A stretch of 16,870 bases of DNA, from the NCBI GenBank assembly GCA_905205995.1, contig CAJLFU010000036.1, forward strand, positions 1-16,870, given 5' to 3'. The position numbers and the translations under genes are program-made. The DNA is from an uncultured Haemophilus sp. Lineage in GTDB: Bacteria; Pseudomonadota; Gammaproteobacteria; Enterobacterales; Pasteurellaceae. How positions within the stretch are numbered: the first letter of the stretch is position 1; each line of letters starts with the position of its first letter. Under the pieces are notes generated by a model. That model did no database searches and was not told the origin of the DNA. It saw only the letters and a program-made list of their open reading frames with translations. Positions 5,791 through 12,104 of the stretch are shown here, in pieces.

Positions 5791-6087
5791 ATGTCAATCA
5801 AAACAGAAGTTTTATTTAACAATACTTGGAATGTCCGTATTAGTGATCCAGGTGAAGAAGGTGCTCAAAGCCACTTTTTTGAAACCATTTATCTCACGCT
5901 CACGGCTTATTTTGAAGGCGAAAATGTGCGTTATGAATTTGTGCGTAAAGTAGAAGATCAAGTAAAAATCAAACGCTCATTTACGGAATTAGGTGAGTTA
6001 TTCAAATTCTTAGGAGATTATTTGGACCCAGTTTCTCTCGGTAACCTCGGCGTAAAAATCGGTAACTTAGGCGTGAAAGCTGAATAA
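5791..6087 (+). CDS. Small uncharacterised protein (98 aa)
   Basis: I do not recognise the family. It is a soluble-looking protein with no signal peptide or membrane segment, with mixed charge and several aromatics (NNTWNVRIS, ETIYLTLTAYF, NVRYEFVRKVED). The first 70 residues alternate polar and hydrophobic positions, as in a small beta-rich domain, followed by a likely helix (FTELGELFKFLGDYL). The end carries a short imperfect tandem repeat, GNLGVKI then GNLGVKA. A GAGGAAG ribosome-binding site and good codon usage support a real gene. It follows arfA by 25 bases on the same strand but lies downstream of the arfA internal hairpin, so expression may need readthrough or its own promoter; a TATAAA at 5761-5766 has no good -35. 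A paired-USS terminator follows. Confidence 0.8.
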   Translation: MSIKTEVLFNNTWNVRISDPGEEGAQSHFFETIYLTLTAYFEGENVRYEFVRKVEDQVKIKRSFTELGELFKFLGDYLDPVSLGNLGVKIGNLGVKAE

Positions 6088-6100
6088 ATTTTTTCTAATA

Positions 6101-6132
6101 AAAAAGTGCGGTCAAATTGAACCGCACTTTTT
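6101..6132. terminator. Bidirectional terminator made from an inverted USS pair
   Basis: USS at 6104-6112 (AAGTGCGGT) and 6121-6129 (ACCGCACTT) form a perfect 12-bp stem (6101-6112 with 6121-6132) around an 8-base loop. It has A-rich flank on the left and T-rich on the right. It sits between the convergent 98-aa gene and bamC, so it can end both transcripts. Confidence 0.85.
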
Positions 6133-6147
6133 ATTTCTCAACTCATG

Positions 6148-7149
6148 TTATTGTGCAAGTAATACACTTAATGCTGAATACAAGGATTGAGCTGCTTCAT
6201 TTGATAACGCTTTGCCGTCTTCATCAGTGATGACGACCGCACTTTGTTTACCCACTGCGGAGATTTGCATTTGGTAAACGCCTTTTTCTAGATTAGGCGG
6301 ATTCACACCTAACCGTAACCACTCTTGTTTATCCAATGGTTTATATTTTAACTCGCGATAGCCACGGCCAGCAGATTCCGATGTGGCTTTAAAGCCTAAT
6401 TTCGGTAAAGCTAAACCTAAACGTTGCCATGCTTGACCAAAACTTGCATCCATACCTAATGCCATTCTACCGTTCGTATCAGTAATTAAACCTGATTGGA
6501 AAGGTCCTGCAGAAGCACTGCTTAAATCTTGTTGTTGCTTGTTATAAGCGCTAGTGAGCGCAGAAACAAAACGATTTAAACGATCAGATGCATAGCGCTG
6601 TTTATCTGCTTGATTTGGGGTGTAAATTACGCCATCACGACGCATTTGCTCGACAGAAACCGCTAACGCACTCGCATCTTGCGCCGTAACTTGTTCAACT
6701 TTATAACGGATCTCTGTATTGGCTTTATCATCTGCACGACCCGTTGGCGCCCAATCACTAATTAATACAGCACCATTTAAAGTCGAATTCGTGCCTTCTT
6801 CTTTTAATAAACGCTCAATTTGTTTTAAATTATAGAGCTCTGCTTGTGCATCCGTATAAACAATTAATGCACGTTCACCATCAAATTGTGTTAAAGAGTT
6901 TTTGATAATCGCTAATGGTGTTGAAGGCGGACGAATATCCACGCGTTCTTTTTTCGCATTAAGCTGAGGAAGTTCATAAGTCGGATCAGCTTGCGGTAAT
7001 GTTACACCACCACTTGCTAAAGGAGAAAAGCTCGGTATTTCACGATCAGAATTTTGATAAGTATCATTAGCCGTCTGCATTTTTTCCACGCTGTTTGAAC
7101 ACGCCGATAATAATGCTGCTGCGACTAAGCTCAGTACGATTTTTTTCAT
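6148..7149 (-). CDS. bamC: Outer-membrane protein assembly factor lipoprotein BamC
   Basis: A 333-aa lipoprotein (E. coli BamC/NlpB 344 aa). The signal peptide MKKIVLSLVAAALLSAC ends in a lipobox LSAC with Cys17 as the lipidation site. A flexible polar stretch follows (to about residue 80), then two domains typical of the family; the C-terminal one contains MALGMDASFGQAWQRLGLAL and GRGYRELKYKP. BamC is an accessory subunit of the BamABCDE machine that folds beta-barrel proteins into the outer membrane. The dapA-bamC order is the classical one. GAAAGGA upstream serves as ribosome-binding site. The 102-base gap to dapA contains two hairpins. A USS lies in the 3' part of the gene. Confidence 0.93.
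   Translation of the reverse strand: MKKIVLSLVAAALLSACSNSVEKMQTANDTYQNSDREIPSFSPLASGGVTLPQADPTYELPQLNAKKERVDIRPPSTPLAIIKNSLTQFDGERALIVYTDAQAELYNLKQIERLLKEEGTNSTLNGAVLISDWAPTGRADDKANTEIRYKVEQVTAQDASALAVSVEQMRRDGVIYTPNQADKQRYASDRLNRFVSALTSAYNKQQQDLSSASAGPFQSGLITDTNGRMALGMDASFGQAWQRLGLALPKLGFKATSESAGRGYRELKYKPLDKQEWLRLGVNPPNLEKGVYQMQISAVGKQSAVVITDEDGKALSNEAAQSLYSALSVLLAQ
6236..6244 (-). repeat. DNA uptake signal sequence inside bamC
   Basis: Exact ACCGCACTT in the coding region near the 3' end of bamC, about 100 bases from the USS pair at 6104-6129. Confidence 0.9.
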
Positions 7150-7190
7150 TCCTTAAATCCTTTCAATAAAAAATAATTAGAATAATGACC

Positions 7191-7247
7191 GCTCTTTGAC
7201 AAATAAAAGAGCTGAAAGTTTAAAGGGCTGTAAAAACAACCCTTTAA
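7191..7247 (-). promoter_or_regulatory. Two consecutive hairpins between dapA and bamC (weak terminator or attenuator)
   Basis: First hairpin just after the dapA stop: TTAAAGGG at 7220-7227 with CCCTTTAA at 7240-7247, plus three more pairs inside a single mismatch and an AAAA loop. Read on the minus strand it is followed by AAACTTTC, a poor U-run, so termination is probably partial. Second hairpin: GCTCTTT at 7191-7197 with AAAGAGC at 7206-7212; its left arm overlaps a one-mismatch USS (ACCGCTCTT, 7188-7196). Together they may reduce bamC expression relative to dapA. Confidence 0.45.
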
Positions 7248-7251
7248 TTCA

Positions 7252-8148
7252 TTAAATTAATCCTGCAACTTTTAATGCTTCTTCTACTTTGACTTGCGCG
7301 CCTTCGCTTAACACGGTAAGTGGTAAACGTAAGTGTGGAGTCTTAATCAAACCTAAACGATATGCAGCCCATTTAACTGGGATTGGGTTTGATTCAATAA
7401 ATAAATCTTGGTGTAAAGGCATTAAGCGGGCATTAATTTCTTCCGCTTTCGCAAAATCGCCCACTAAAGCATAGCGACACATCGCGGCCATATCTTTTGC
7501 AGCAAGGTTATTTGTTACAGAAATAATACCCTCTGCGCCTAATTTCATCGCTTCTAATCCTGTGGCATCATCTCCACTTAATACAATGAAATCTTTACCT
7601 GCTAATTTTTTAATCGCAGTGATACGAGTTAAATCGCCTGTTGCTTCTTTAATGCCCACAATGTTATCAATTTGAGCCAAACGTGCCACGGTTTCAGGTT
7701 TCATATCACTACCAGTACGACCAGGTACATTATAAAGAAGTTGTGGTAGGTCCGTACATTCTGCAATCGCTTTAAAATGTTGGAACATGCCTTCTTGAGT
7801 AGGTTTATTGTAGTAAGGTACAACAGATAAACAACCCGCGACTCCGCTATCACGTAGCAATTTTGTCATCACAATGGCTTCGCTCGTTGCATTTGCACCT
7901 GTGCCAGCAATAATTGGAATACGTCCTTTTGCTAACTCAACTGTCTTTTCAACCACCTTCACATTTTCTTCAATGCTTAATGTAGCAGATTCTCCCGTTG
8001 TACCCACAGATACAATTGAATCTGTACCCGCATTGATATGAAACTCGATAAGTTTTTCTAATGTTTCAAAATCAATGTTTCCGTGGTTATCCATCGGGGT
8101 TACTAAAGCAACAATACTGCCTGAAAATAAGGGGGTTTGCGTAGTCAT
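7252..8148 (-). CDS. dapA: 4-hydroxy-tetrahydrodipicolinate synthase
   Basis: A 298-aa class I aldolase that condenses pyruvate with aspartate semialdehyde, the first committed step to diaminopimelate (peptidoglycan) and lysine. Catalytic elements: GTTGES (residues 49-54), PYYNKPTQEG (111-120), LLYNVPGRTG with Tyr139 and Arg144, and the Schiff-base lysine Lys167 in VGIKEATGDL. The start at 8148 (MTTQTPLFSGSIVALVTP) aligns with known DapA N-termini and has GGAG about 7 bases upstream; an in-frame ATG 14 codons earlier would add a non-conserved extension. It is first in the dapA-bamC pair and divergent from bcp. I see no lysine riboswitch in the short leader. Confidence 0.97.
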   Translation of the reverse strand: MTTQTPLFSGSIVALVTPMDNHGNIDFETLEKLIEFHINAGTDSIVSVGTTGESATLSIEENVKVVEKTVELAKGRIPIIAGTGANATSEAIVMTKLLRDSGVAGCLSVVPYYNKPTQEGMFQHFKAIAECTDLPQLLYNVPGRTGSDMKPETVARLAQIDNIVGIKEATGDLTRITAIKKLAGKDFIVLSGDDATGLEAMKLGAEGIISVTNNLAAKDMAAMCRYALVGDFAKAEEINARLMPLHQDLFIESNPIPVKWAAYRLGLIKTPHLRLPLTVLSEGAQVKVEEALKVAGLI

Positions 8149-8190
8149 AGGCACTCCATTTACATCTATTTTGCGTTTTAACAATAACAT

Positions 8191-8220
8191 TTGAAAATAT
8201 CTGGTTATAATCGCTAAAAT
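8191..8220 (+). promoter_or_regulatory. Probable bcp promoter
   Basis: TTGAAA (8191-8196, 5/6) and TAAAAT (8215-8220, 5/6) with an 18-base spacer predict a start near 8227, about 38 bases before the bcp ATG. A perfect TATAAT at 8206-8211 also lies here but lacks a paired -35. Confidence 0.45.
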
Positions 8221-8264
8221 AGCTTGAATTTACAAATTATTTTTTACATTTTTAAGGATTTTTT

Positions 8265-8732
8265 ATGAAAACATTAAAAGCAGGTGACTTAGCACCCCAA
8301 TTCTCACTTTTAAACCAAGACAATCAACTTATTTCATTAAGTGACTTTAAAGGTAAAAAAGTACTTGTATATTTTTATCCAAAAGCCTTAACGCCAGGTT
8401 GTACAACTCAAGCCTGTGGTTTGCGTGATGCTAAACGTGAGTTAGAAAAATTAGGTGTAGTTATTTTAGGTATCAGTACAGATTCGCCAAAAAAATTGGC
8501 TCAATTTGTTGAGAAAAAGTCGCTCAATTTCACCTTACTTTCCGATGAAGATCATCAGGTTGCCGAGCAATTTGGCGTATGGGGAGAAAAGAAATTTATG
8601 GGCCGTGTTTATGATGGTATTCACCGTATTACCTTTCTCATTGATGAACATGGCAAAATTCAGCATGTTTTTGATAAATTCAAAACGGGTGAACATCATC
8701 AAGTCGTCTTAGATTACCTACAATCCCTTTAA
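8265..8732 (+). CDS. bcp: Peroxiredoxin, Bcp/PrxQ type (thioredoxin-dependent thiol peroxidase)
   Basis: A 155-aa peroxiredoxin, close to the E. coli Bcp length (156). The active site YFYPKALTPGCTTQACGLRD holds the peroxidatic Cys46 (TPGC) and the resolving Cys51, five residues apart, the hallmark of the alpha-type atypical 2-Cys PrxQ subfamily. It reduces hydrogen and organic peroxides using thioredoxin in the cytoplasm. AAGGA upstream supports the start. It is divergent from dapA and followed by a USS-pair hairpin before exbB. Its place next to the iron-energising exbBD-tonB genes is shared, from memory, with H. influenzae and suits control of iron-linked peroxide stress, though no shared regulation is shown. 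Confidence 0.95.
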   Translation: MKTLKAGDLAPQFSLLNQDNQLISLSDFKGKKVLVYFYPKALTPGCTTQACGLRDAKRELEKLGVVILGISTDSPKKLAQFVEKKSLNFTLLSDEDHQVAEQFGVWGEKKFMGRVYDGIHRITFLIDEHGKIQHVFDKFKTGEHHQVVLDYLQSL

Positions 8733-8747
8733 AACACCTCTCAAAAC

Positions 8748-8782
8748 AACCGCACTTTTCTGATTTATCTCAAAGTGCGGTT
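8748..8782. terminator. USS-pair hairpin between bcp and exbB (possible terminator)
   Basis: USS at 8749-8757 (ACCGCACTT) and 8773-8781 (AAGTGCGGT) form an 11-bp stem (8748-8758 with 8772-8782) with a 13-base loop. On the plus strand it is followed by AAAAAAAT and only later by a T-run (8795-8802), so intrinsic termination is less certain than at the other pairs. The order of the USS is opposite to that at 1612 and 6101. Confidence 0.6.
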
Positions 8783-8810
8783 AAAAAAATACTCATTTTT
8801 TTAATTTATA

Positions 8811-8839
8811 TTTACGCTTAATTTTCCATTTGATAGAAT
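8811..8839 (+). promoter_or_regulatory. Probable exbB-exbD-tonB promoter
   Basis: TTTACG (8811-8816, 4/6) and TAGAAT (8834-8839, 5/6) with an optimal 17-base spacer predict a start near 8846, just ahead of the Fur-like box and about 60 bases before the exbB ATG. Confidence 0.5.
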
Positions 8840-8850
8840 TTACATCTAAT

Positions 8851-8865
8851 TGAAATTCATTCTCA
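8851..8865 (+). promoter_or_regulatory. Putative Fur box upstream of exbB
   Basis: TGAAATTCATTCTCA matches the 7-1-7 Fur motif TGATAATnATTATCA at 11 of 14 informative positions. It sits at about +6 to +20 relative to the predicted start, where bound Fur would block transcription in iron-replete cells. Iron repression of exbB-exbD-tonB is well known in related bacteria; the match here is by eye. Confidence 0.55.
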
Positions 8866-8907
8866 ATTCAATTTGTATTTTTTTATTACCCATACAAGGA
8901 CTATCAG

Positions 8908-9360
8908 ATGCCAAAACTTTTTGAGTTTTTAGAACAATATAGCGATTACGTGATTATCGGGCTTTTACTTCTTATGAGCGTAATCATGCTTGCTACCGTG
9001 ATTGAACGTTTTATCTTTTTAAGCCGTATCAATGTCGCTAAATATTCCAATATCCATTCACTTGAAATTGAGTTAAATCGCAATATGACGATCATTTCAA
9101 CAGTTGGTGCAAACGCACCTTATGTGGGTTTGTTAGGAACAGTAATCGGTATTTTGTTAACCTTCTATCAAATTGGTCAAGCTGGCGGTGATGTCGATGC
9201 TGGCGCAATCATGATGCACCTCTCTCTTGCATTAAAAGCAACCGCACTAGGTATTTTAGTCGCTATTCCATCTATGATGTTCTATAACGGCCTAGGTCGT
9301 AAAGTAGAAGTAAATCGCTTGAAATGGAAAGTATTAAACGCTCAAAAAGATAAGGAATAA
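8908..9360 (+). CDS. exbB: TonB-system energiser ExbB
   Basis: A 150-aa inner-membrane protein of the short ExbB/TolQ form found in Haemophilus; E. coli ExbB is 244 aa. Three hydrophobic segments are visible at about residues 13-35, 70-90 and 108-128. The second and third carry ANAPYVGLLGTVIGILLTFY and LALKATALGILVAIPSMM, with the Thr and Gly residues that line the proton path in the ExbB pentamer. With ExbD it converts proton-motive force into movement of TonB. An AAGGA site precedes the ATG. It is the first gene of exbB-exbD-tonB; exbD begins 2 bases after its stop. Confidence 0.95.
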   Translation: MPKLFEFLEQYSDYVIIGLLLLMSVIMLATVIERFIFLSRINVAKYSNIHSLEIELNRNMTIISTVGANAPYVGLLGTVIGILLTFYQIGQAGGDVDAGAIMMHLSLALKATALGILVAIPSMMFYNGLGRKVEVNRLKWKVLNAQKDKE

Positions 9361-9362
9361 TC

Positions 9363-9839
9363 GTGAAAAAATTTGATGAAATCAACATTATTCCTTTCAT
9401 CGACATTATGTTGGTGTTATTAGCGATAGTGTTGATCACTGCATCCTTTATTTCTCAAGGGAAAATTCAAGTCAATGTGCCAAAAGCCAGTTCAACGGTC
9501 GCATTCAAATCGGATGAATTAGCCAAATTATTGACCGTGACGGCAGATAAACAACTTTATTTTAATGACAAACCTATCTCGCAAGAAGCGCTTGAAAAAG
9601 AGATCGCTGGTTGGAATAAAGATCAGAAAGTTACATTAAAAATTGATGCAGAAGCCTCTTTCCAAGATTTTGTGACGATTACTGACATGTTATCGAAAAA
9701 TGAAATCAAAAATGTCGCCATTGTTTCCATGAAAGATAAAGGCGCCCCAAGTAAAACAACTCAAGGGAATGAAACAAAAAATACGCCTGAAGTAGGTGGA
9801 GTTGCAAGCGGAGGCGTTGGAGTAGGACGTAGTCAATGA
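9363..9839 (+). CDS. exbD: TonB-system energiser ExbD
   Basis: A 158-aa protein with a short cytoplasmic N-terminus, one membrane helix (about residues 9-30) and a periplasmic domain. The helix contains IIPFIDIMLVLLAIVLITA with the essential proton-carrying Asp14 (Asp25 in E. coli). The start is GTG at 9363, two bases after the exbB stop, with AAGGAA upstream. The conserved periplasmic domain ends around residue 126 (AIVSMKDKG); an extra tail of about 32 residues follows, polar at first and then Gly/Val-rich (VGGVASGGVGVGRSQ), which I do not recall from other ExbD proteins. Its TGA overlaps the tonB ATG (ATGA), indicating translational coupling. Confidence 0.94.
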   Translation: MKKFDEINIIPFIDIMLVLLAIVLITASFISQGKIQVNVPKASSTVAFKSDELAKLLTVTADKQLYFNDKPISQEALEKEIAGWNKDQKVTLKIDAEASFQDFVTITDMLSKNEIKNVAIVSMKDKGAPSKTTQGNETKNTPEVGGVASGGVGVGRSQ

Positions 9840-10636
9840 ACAGCCAACAAACCAAACGATCATTATTAGGTTTGCTTATTTCTTTATTGGTTCATGGTAG
9901 CATCCTTGGAGCGTTATTTTGGAACTGGCATACGCCAAGTGAAGCGGCGAGTAACGCTCCAGGTGAAATATCCACGACGATTTCAATGGAAATGATTCAA
10001 GGAATGCGTGTGGAAGAACCCGCTCCTGAGCCGGAACCCGAGCCTCAACAGGCAGAACCGGAACCTGAAAAACAGGAAGTCGTCGCGGATCCAACGAAGA
10101 AACCAGAGCCTGAGAAGAAAAAAGAACCTGAGAAAAAGCCAGAAAAACCAATAGAAAAACCGAAACCAAAACCGAAAGAGAAGCCAAAAGAAAAACCTAA
10201 AAATGAGGTAAAAGCAGAGAAAGCGGTAGAAATGCCGAAGAATTTACCGATTGGCGATAAGAATGTTAATTCGACGGCTACGGCAAATTCTAAAGCGACA
10301 ACTACGGGTCAACCTGGCACAAATGGTATCCAAGGTGGCTCTGGTGCCAATACAGATGAACATAATGCCTATCGTGCGGCTATTCGACGTGAAATTGAAC
10401 GGCATAAACGCTATCCAGCACGCGCAAAAATGATGCGTAAACAAGGTATTGTTAACGTCAGTTTTAGTGTTGGAGCAGATGGTTCTCTGTCTGGAGAGCG
10501 TGTCACTAAATCCTCTGGTGATGAAAGCTTAGATAATGCGGCACTTGAAGCTGTAAGAAGTGCGAGACCTGTCGGTCCAAAACCTGCTGGATTTGCGTCT
10601 TCAGTAAGCGTACCAATTAGTTTCACCATTCAATAA
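9836..10636 (+). CDS. tonB: TonB, periplasm-spanning energy transducer
   Basis: A 266-aa protein. The single N-terminal anchor (about residues 10-31) keeps Ser16, His20 and Leu27 of the E. coli SHLS face; position 31 is Trp instead of Ser. Residues 61-124 form the extended proline linker, first Glu-Pro (EPAPEPEPEP) and then Lys-Pro (KPKPKPKEKPKEKPK). Residues 135-175 are Gly/Ser/Thr/Asn-rich. The C-terminal domain (178-266) has the YP pair (193-194), GADGSLSGERVTKSSGDESL and the SVPISFTIQ end; it contacts the TonB box of outer-membrane receptors for haem, transferrin or siderophores. Its start overlaps the exbD stop by 4 bases. A strong terminator follows. Confidence 0.96.
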   Translation: MNSQQTKRSLLGLLISLLVHGSILGALFWNWHTPSEAASNAPGEISTTISMEMIQGMRVEEPAPEPEPEPQQAEPEPEKQEVVADPTKKPEPEKKKEPEKKPEKPIEKPKPKPKEKPKEKPKNEVKAEKAVEMPKNLPIGDKNVNSTATANSKATTTGQPGTNGIQGGSGANTDEHNAYRAAIRREIERHKRYPARAKMMRKQGIVNVSFSVGADGSLSGERVTKSSGDESLDNAALEAVRSARPVGPKPAGFASSVSVPISFTIQ

Positions 10637-10640
10637 ATAA

Positions 10641-10672
10641 AAAGGCGAACATGATGTTCGCCTTTCTTTTTG
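10641..10672. terminator. Terminator between convergent tonB and fis
   Basis: A perfect 11-bp stem (10641-10651 with 10655-10665) with a TGA loop, followed by TTTCTTTTT on the plus strand. A-rich sequence on the left lets it also act on fis transcripts from the minus strand. Confidence 0.88.
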
Positions 10673-10682
10673 CTAATTTTAA

Positions 10683-10982
10683 TTAGCCCATACCGTATTT
10701 TTTCAATTTCTTACGCAATGTACCACGGTTGATACCGAGCATATTAGCTGCGCGGGTTTGGTTACCGCGAGTATATTGCATAATCATATCTAACATCGGG
10801 TGTTCAACTTCCGCTAATACTAATTCGTAAAGATCATTCACATCTTGACCATCTAATTGTGATAAGTAATTGCGTAAAGCTTGTTTTACAGAATCACGTA
10901 ATGGTTTGTTTGTTACTTGTGATTGAGAGTTTAAAACTGAAACGGTTAACGCTTCAGACGGACTACGTTGTTGTTCTAACAT
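10683..10982 (-). CDS. fis: DNA-bending nucleoid protein Fis
   Basis: A 99-aa protein; the E. coli protein is 98 aa. The conserved C-terminal half contains the dimerisation helices (LYELVLAEVEHPMLDMIM, about 51-68) and the helix-turn-helix, QTRAANMLGINRGTLRKKLK at residues 75-94. Fis is a homodimer that binds degenerate 15-bp sites, bends DNA, activates rRNA and tRNA promoters and is abundant in early exponential growth. The N-terminal region differs from E. coli, as usual in this family. It overlaps the 3' end of dusB by 7 bases and is transcribed from the dusB promoter, the classical dusB-fis operon. Confidence 0.97.
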   Translation of the reverse strand: MLEQQRSPSEALTVSVLNSQSQVTNKPLRDSVKQALRNYLSQLDGQDVNDLYELVLAEVEHPMLDMIMQYTRGNQTRAANMLGINRGTLRKKLKKYGMG

Positions 10983-11956
10983 TTTTCTTTATCCAAAATT
11001 GAATTTAAAAAATCTTCCAGCACAATTAACTGCTCTTTCGGTTCATTAATTGCGTTAAAAGTCTGTCTAAAAACGGAATCGGGTTGAATTCCCTGTAAAT
11101 ACCAAGCCACGTGTTTGCGGGCTATTCGATAGCCTTTTTGCTCGCCATAGAACTGATGGAGTTCTTGAATATGACGCAAAATATGACCGCACTTTTCACG
11201 CAAACTTGGTGTTTGAATTATCGAATCATGTTCCACTAAAGCCTCGACGGCTTGAAAAAGCCATGGATTGCCTAGTGCGGCACGACCGATCATTATTGCA
11301 TCAGCACCTGTATACTCAAGTACCTTTTTCGCTTTCGAGGCAGAATCAATATCACCATTCGCAATGACTGGAATTGAAATTGATTGTTTCACTGCTCGAA
11401 TATTGTCGTATTCCGCTTCACCTTCAAATAAGCATTCTTTCGTCCGCCCGTGAATGGTTAAAGCCTGAATACCAGATTGTTCTGCAATTTTGCCGATTTG
11501 CACACAGTTTCGGTTTGCCTTATCCCAACCTGTGCGAATTTTTAACGTCACAGGCACATCAACAGCATTCACGACCTCTTTCAAAATTTTTTCCACTAAA
11601 TCGGGAAATTGAAGAAGTGCAGAGCCCGCCAGCTTTCGATTTACTTTCTTTGCGGGACAGCCCATATTGATGTCGATAATTTCAGCGCCATAGGCTACAT
11701 TAATTGCTGCAGCTTGGGCCATTTCTAAAGGATCAGAACCTGCGATTTGCACCGCATTTAATCCTAGCTCTTCACTATGTGCTAAACGAAGTTTCGATTT
11801 CTCTGTATGCCAAACTTGTGGATTAGTGGACATCATCTCTGAAAACGTTAATCCCGCACCGTAATGAGCACATAAACGTCGAAAAGGTTGATCCGTGATA
11901 CCTGCCATGGGTGCCAATAAAATACGATTTTTTAATTCATAAGAACCAATTCGCAT
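10976..11956 (-). CDS. dusB: tRNA-dihydrouridine synthase B
   Basis: A 326-aa FMN-dependent TIM-barrel enzyme (E. coli DusB 321 aa) that reduces uridine to dihydrouridine in the tRNA D-loop using NADPH. Recognised by LAPMAGITDQPFRRLC (14-29), the catalytic Cys100 in INMGCPAKKV, the FMN-contacting LKIRTGW (138-144), LTIHGRTKE, VIANGDIDSA and DAIMIGRAALGNPW. The small helical domain forms the C-terminal quarter. The TAG stop overlaps the fis ATG by 7 bases. The ribosome-binding site GGGGA lies about 9 bases upstream of the ATG. A single USS lies in the 3' half. Preceded by a promoter with a GC-rich discriminator. Confidence 0.96.
   Translation of the reverse strand: MRIGSYELKNRILLAPMAGITDQPFRRLCAHYGAGLTFSEMMSTNPQVWHTEKSKLRLAHSEELGLNAVQIAGSDPLEMAQAAAINVAYGAEIIDINMGCPAKKVNRKLAGSALLQFPDLVEKILKEVVNAVDVPVTLKIRTGWDKANRNCVQIGKIAEQSGIQALTIHGRTKECLFEGEAEYDNIRAVKQSISIPVIANGDIDSASKAKKVLEYTGADAIMIGRAALGNPWLFQAVEALVEHDSIIQTPSLREKCGHILRHIQELHQFYGEQKGYRIARKHVAWYLQGIQPDSVFRQTFNAINEPKEQLIVLEDFLNSILDKEKC
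11186..11194 (-). repeat. DNA uptake signal sequence inside dusB
   Basis: Exact ACCGCACTT in the dusB coding region, toward its C-terminal part. Confidence 0.9.
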
Positions 11957-12020
11957 TTTATGTTATCCCCAATTACAAGTCCTAATCTCTAGTAAGTCAG
12001 GCAACAGCAGTCACCGACAA

Positions 12021-12057
12021 GGGGTGCTATATTACGCATTTTTCTTTTTTTTTGCAA
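12021..12057 (-). promoter_or_regulatory. dusB-fis promoter with GC-rich discriminator
   Basis: On the minus strand TTGCAA (12057-12052, 4/6) is followed by a 17-base, A-rich spacer and TAATAT (12034-12029, 4/6); an alternative -10 is TATAGC at 12032-12027. Directly after comes AGCACCCC (12028-12021), a GC-rich discriminator of the kind that makes E. coli fis and rRNA promoters sensitive to ppGpp and the stringent response. The leader to the ATG would be about 65 bases. The spacer begins with an A9 run (plus-strand T at 12045-12053). Confidence 0.6.
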
Positions 12058-12104
12058 AGGGAAATTTGTTCAAAAAATGCACTTTTTTAATTGACAAAAA
12101 GAAA

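Noticed and set aside
8149..8190. Upstream ATG for dapA adding 14 residues
   Set aside because: The extension is not conserved and the ATG at 8148 has a proper ribosome-binding site and the known MTTQTPLFSG-type start.
8149..8264. Lysine riboswitch upstream of dapA
   Set aside because: The gap is only 116 bases, shared with the bcp promoter, and no multi-stem conserved core is visible.
9241..9249. ACCGCACTA in exbB as a further USS
   Set aside because: One mismatch to the 9-base core; codon constraint explains it, so it is not counted among the 15 exact USS.
9876..10187. 103-codon minus-strand frame in tonB
   Set aside because: It is the complement of the Pro/Lys/Glu-repeat linker of tonB, which produces long antisense frames by base composition.
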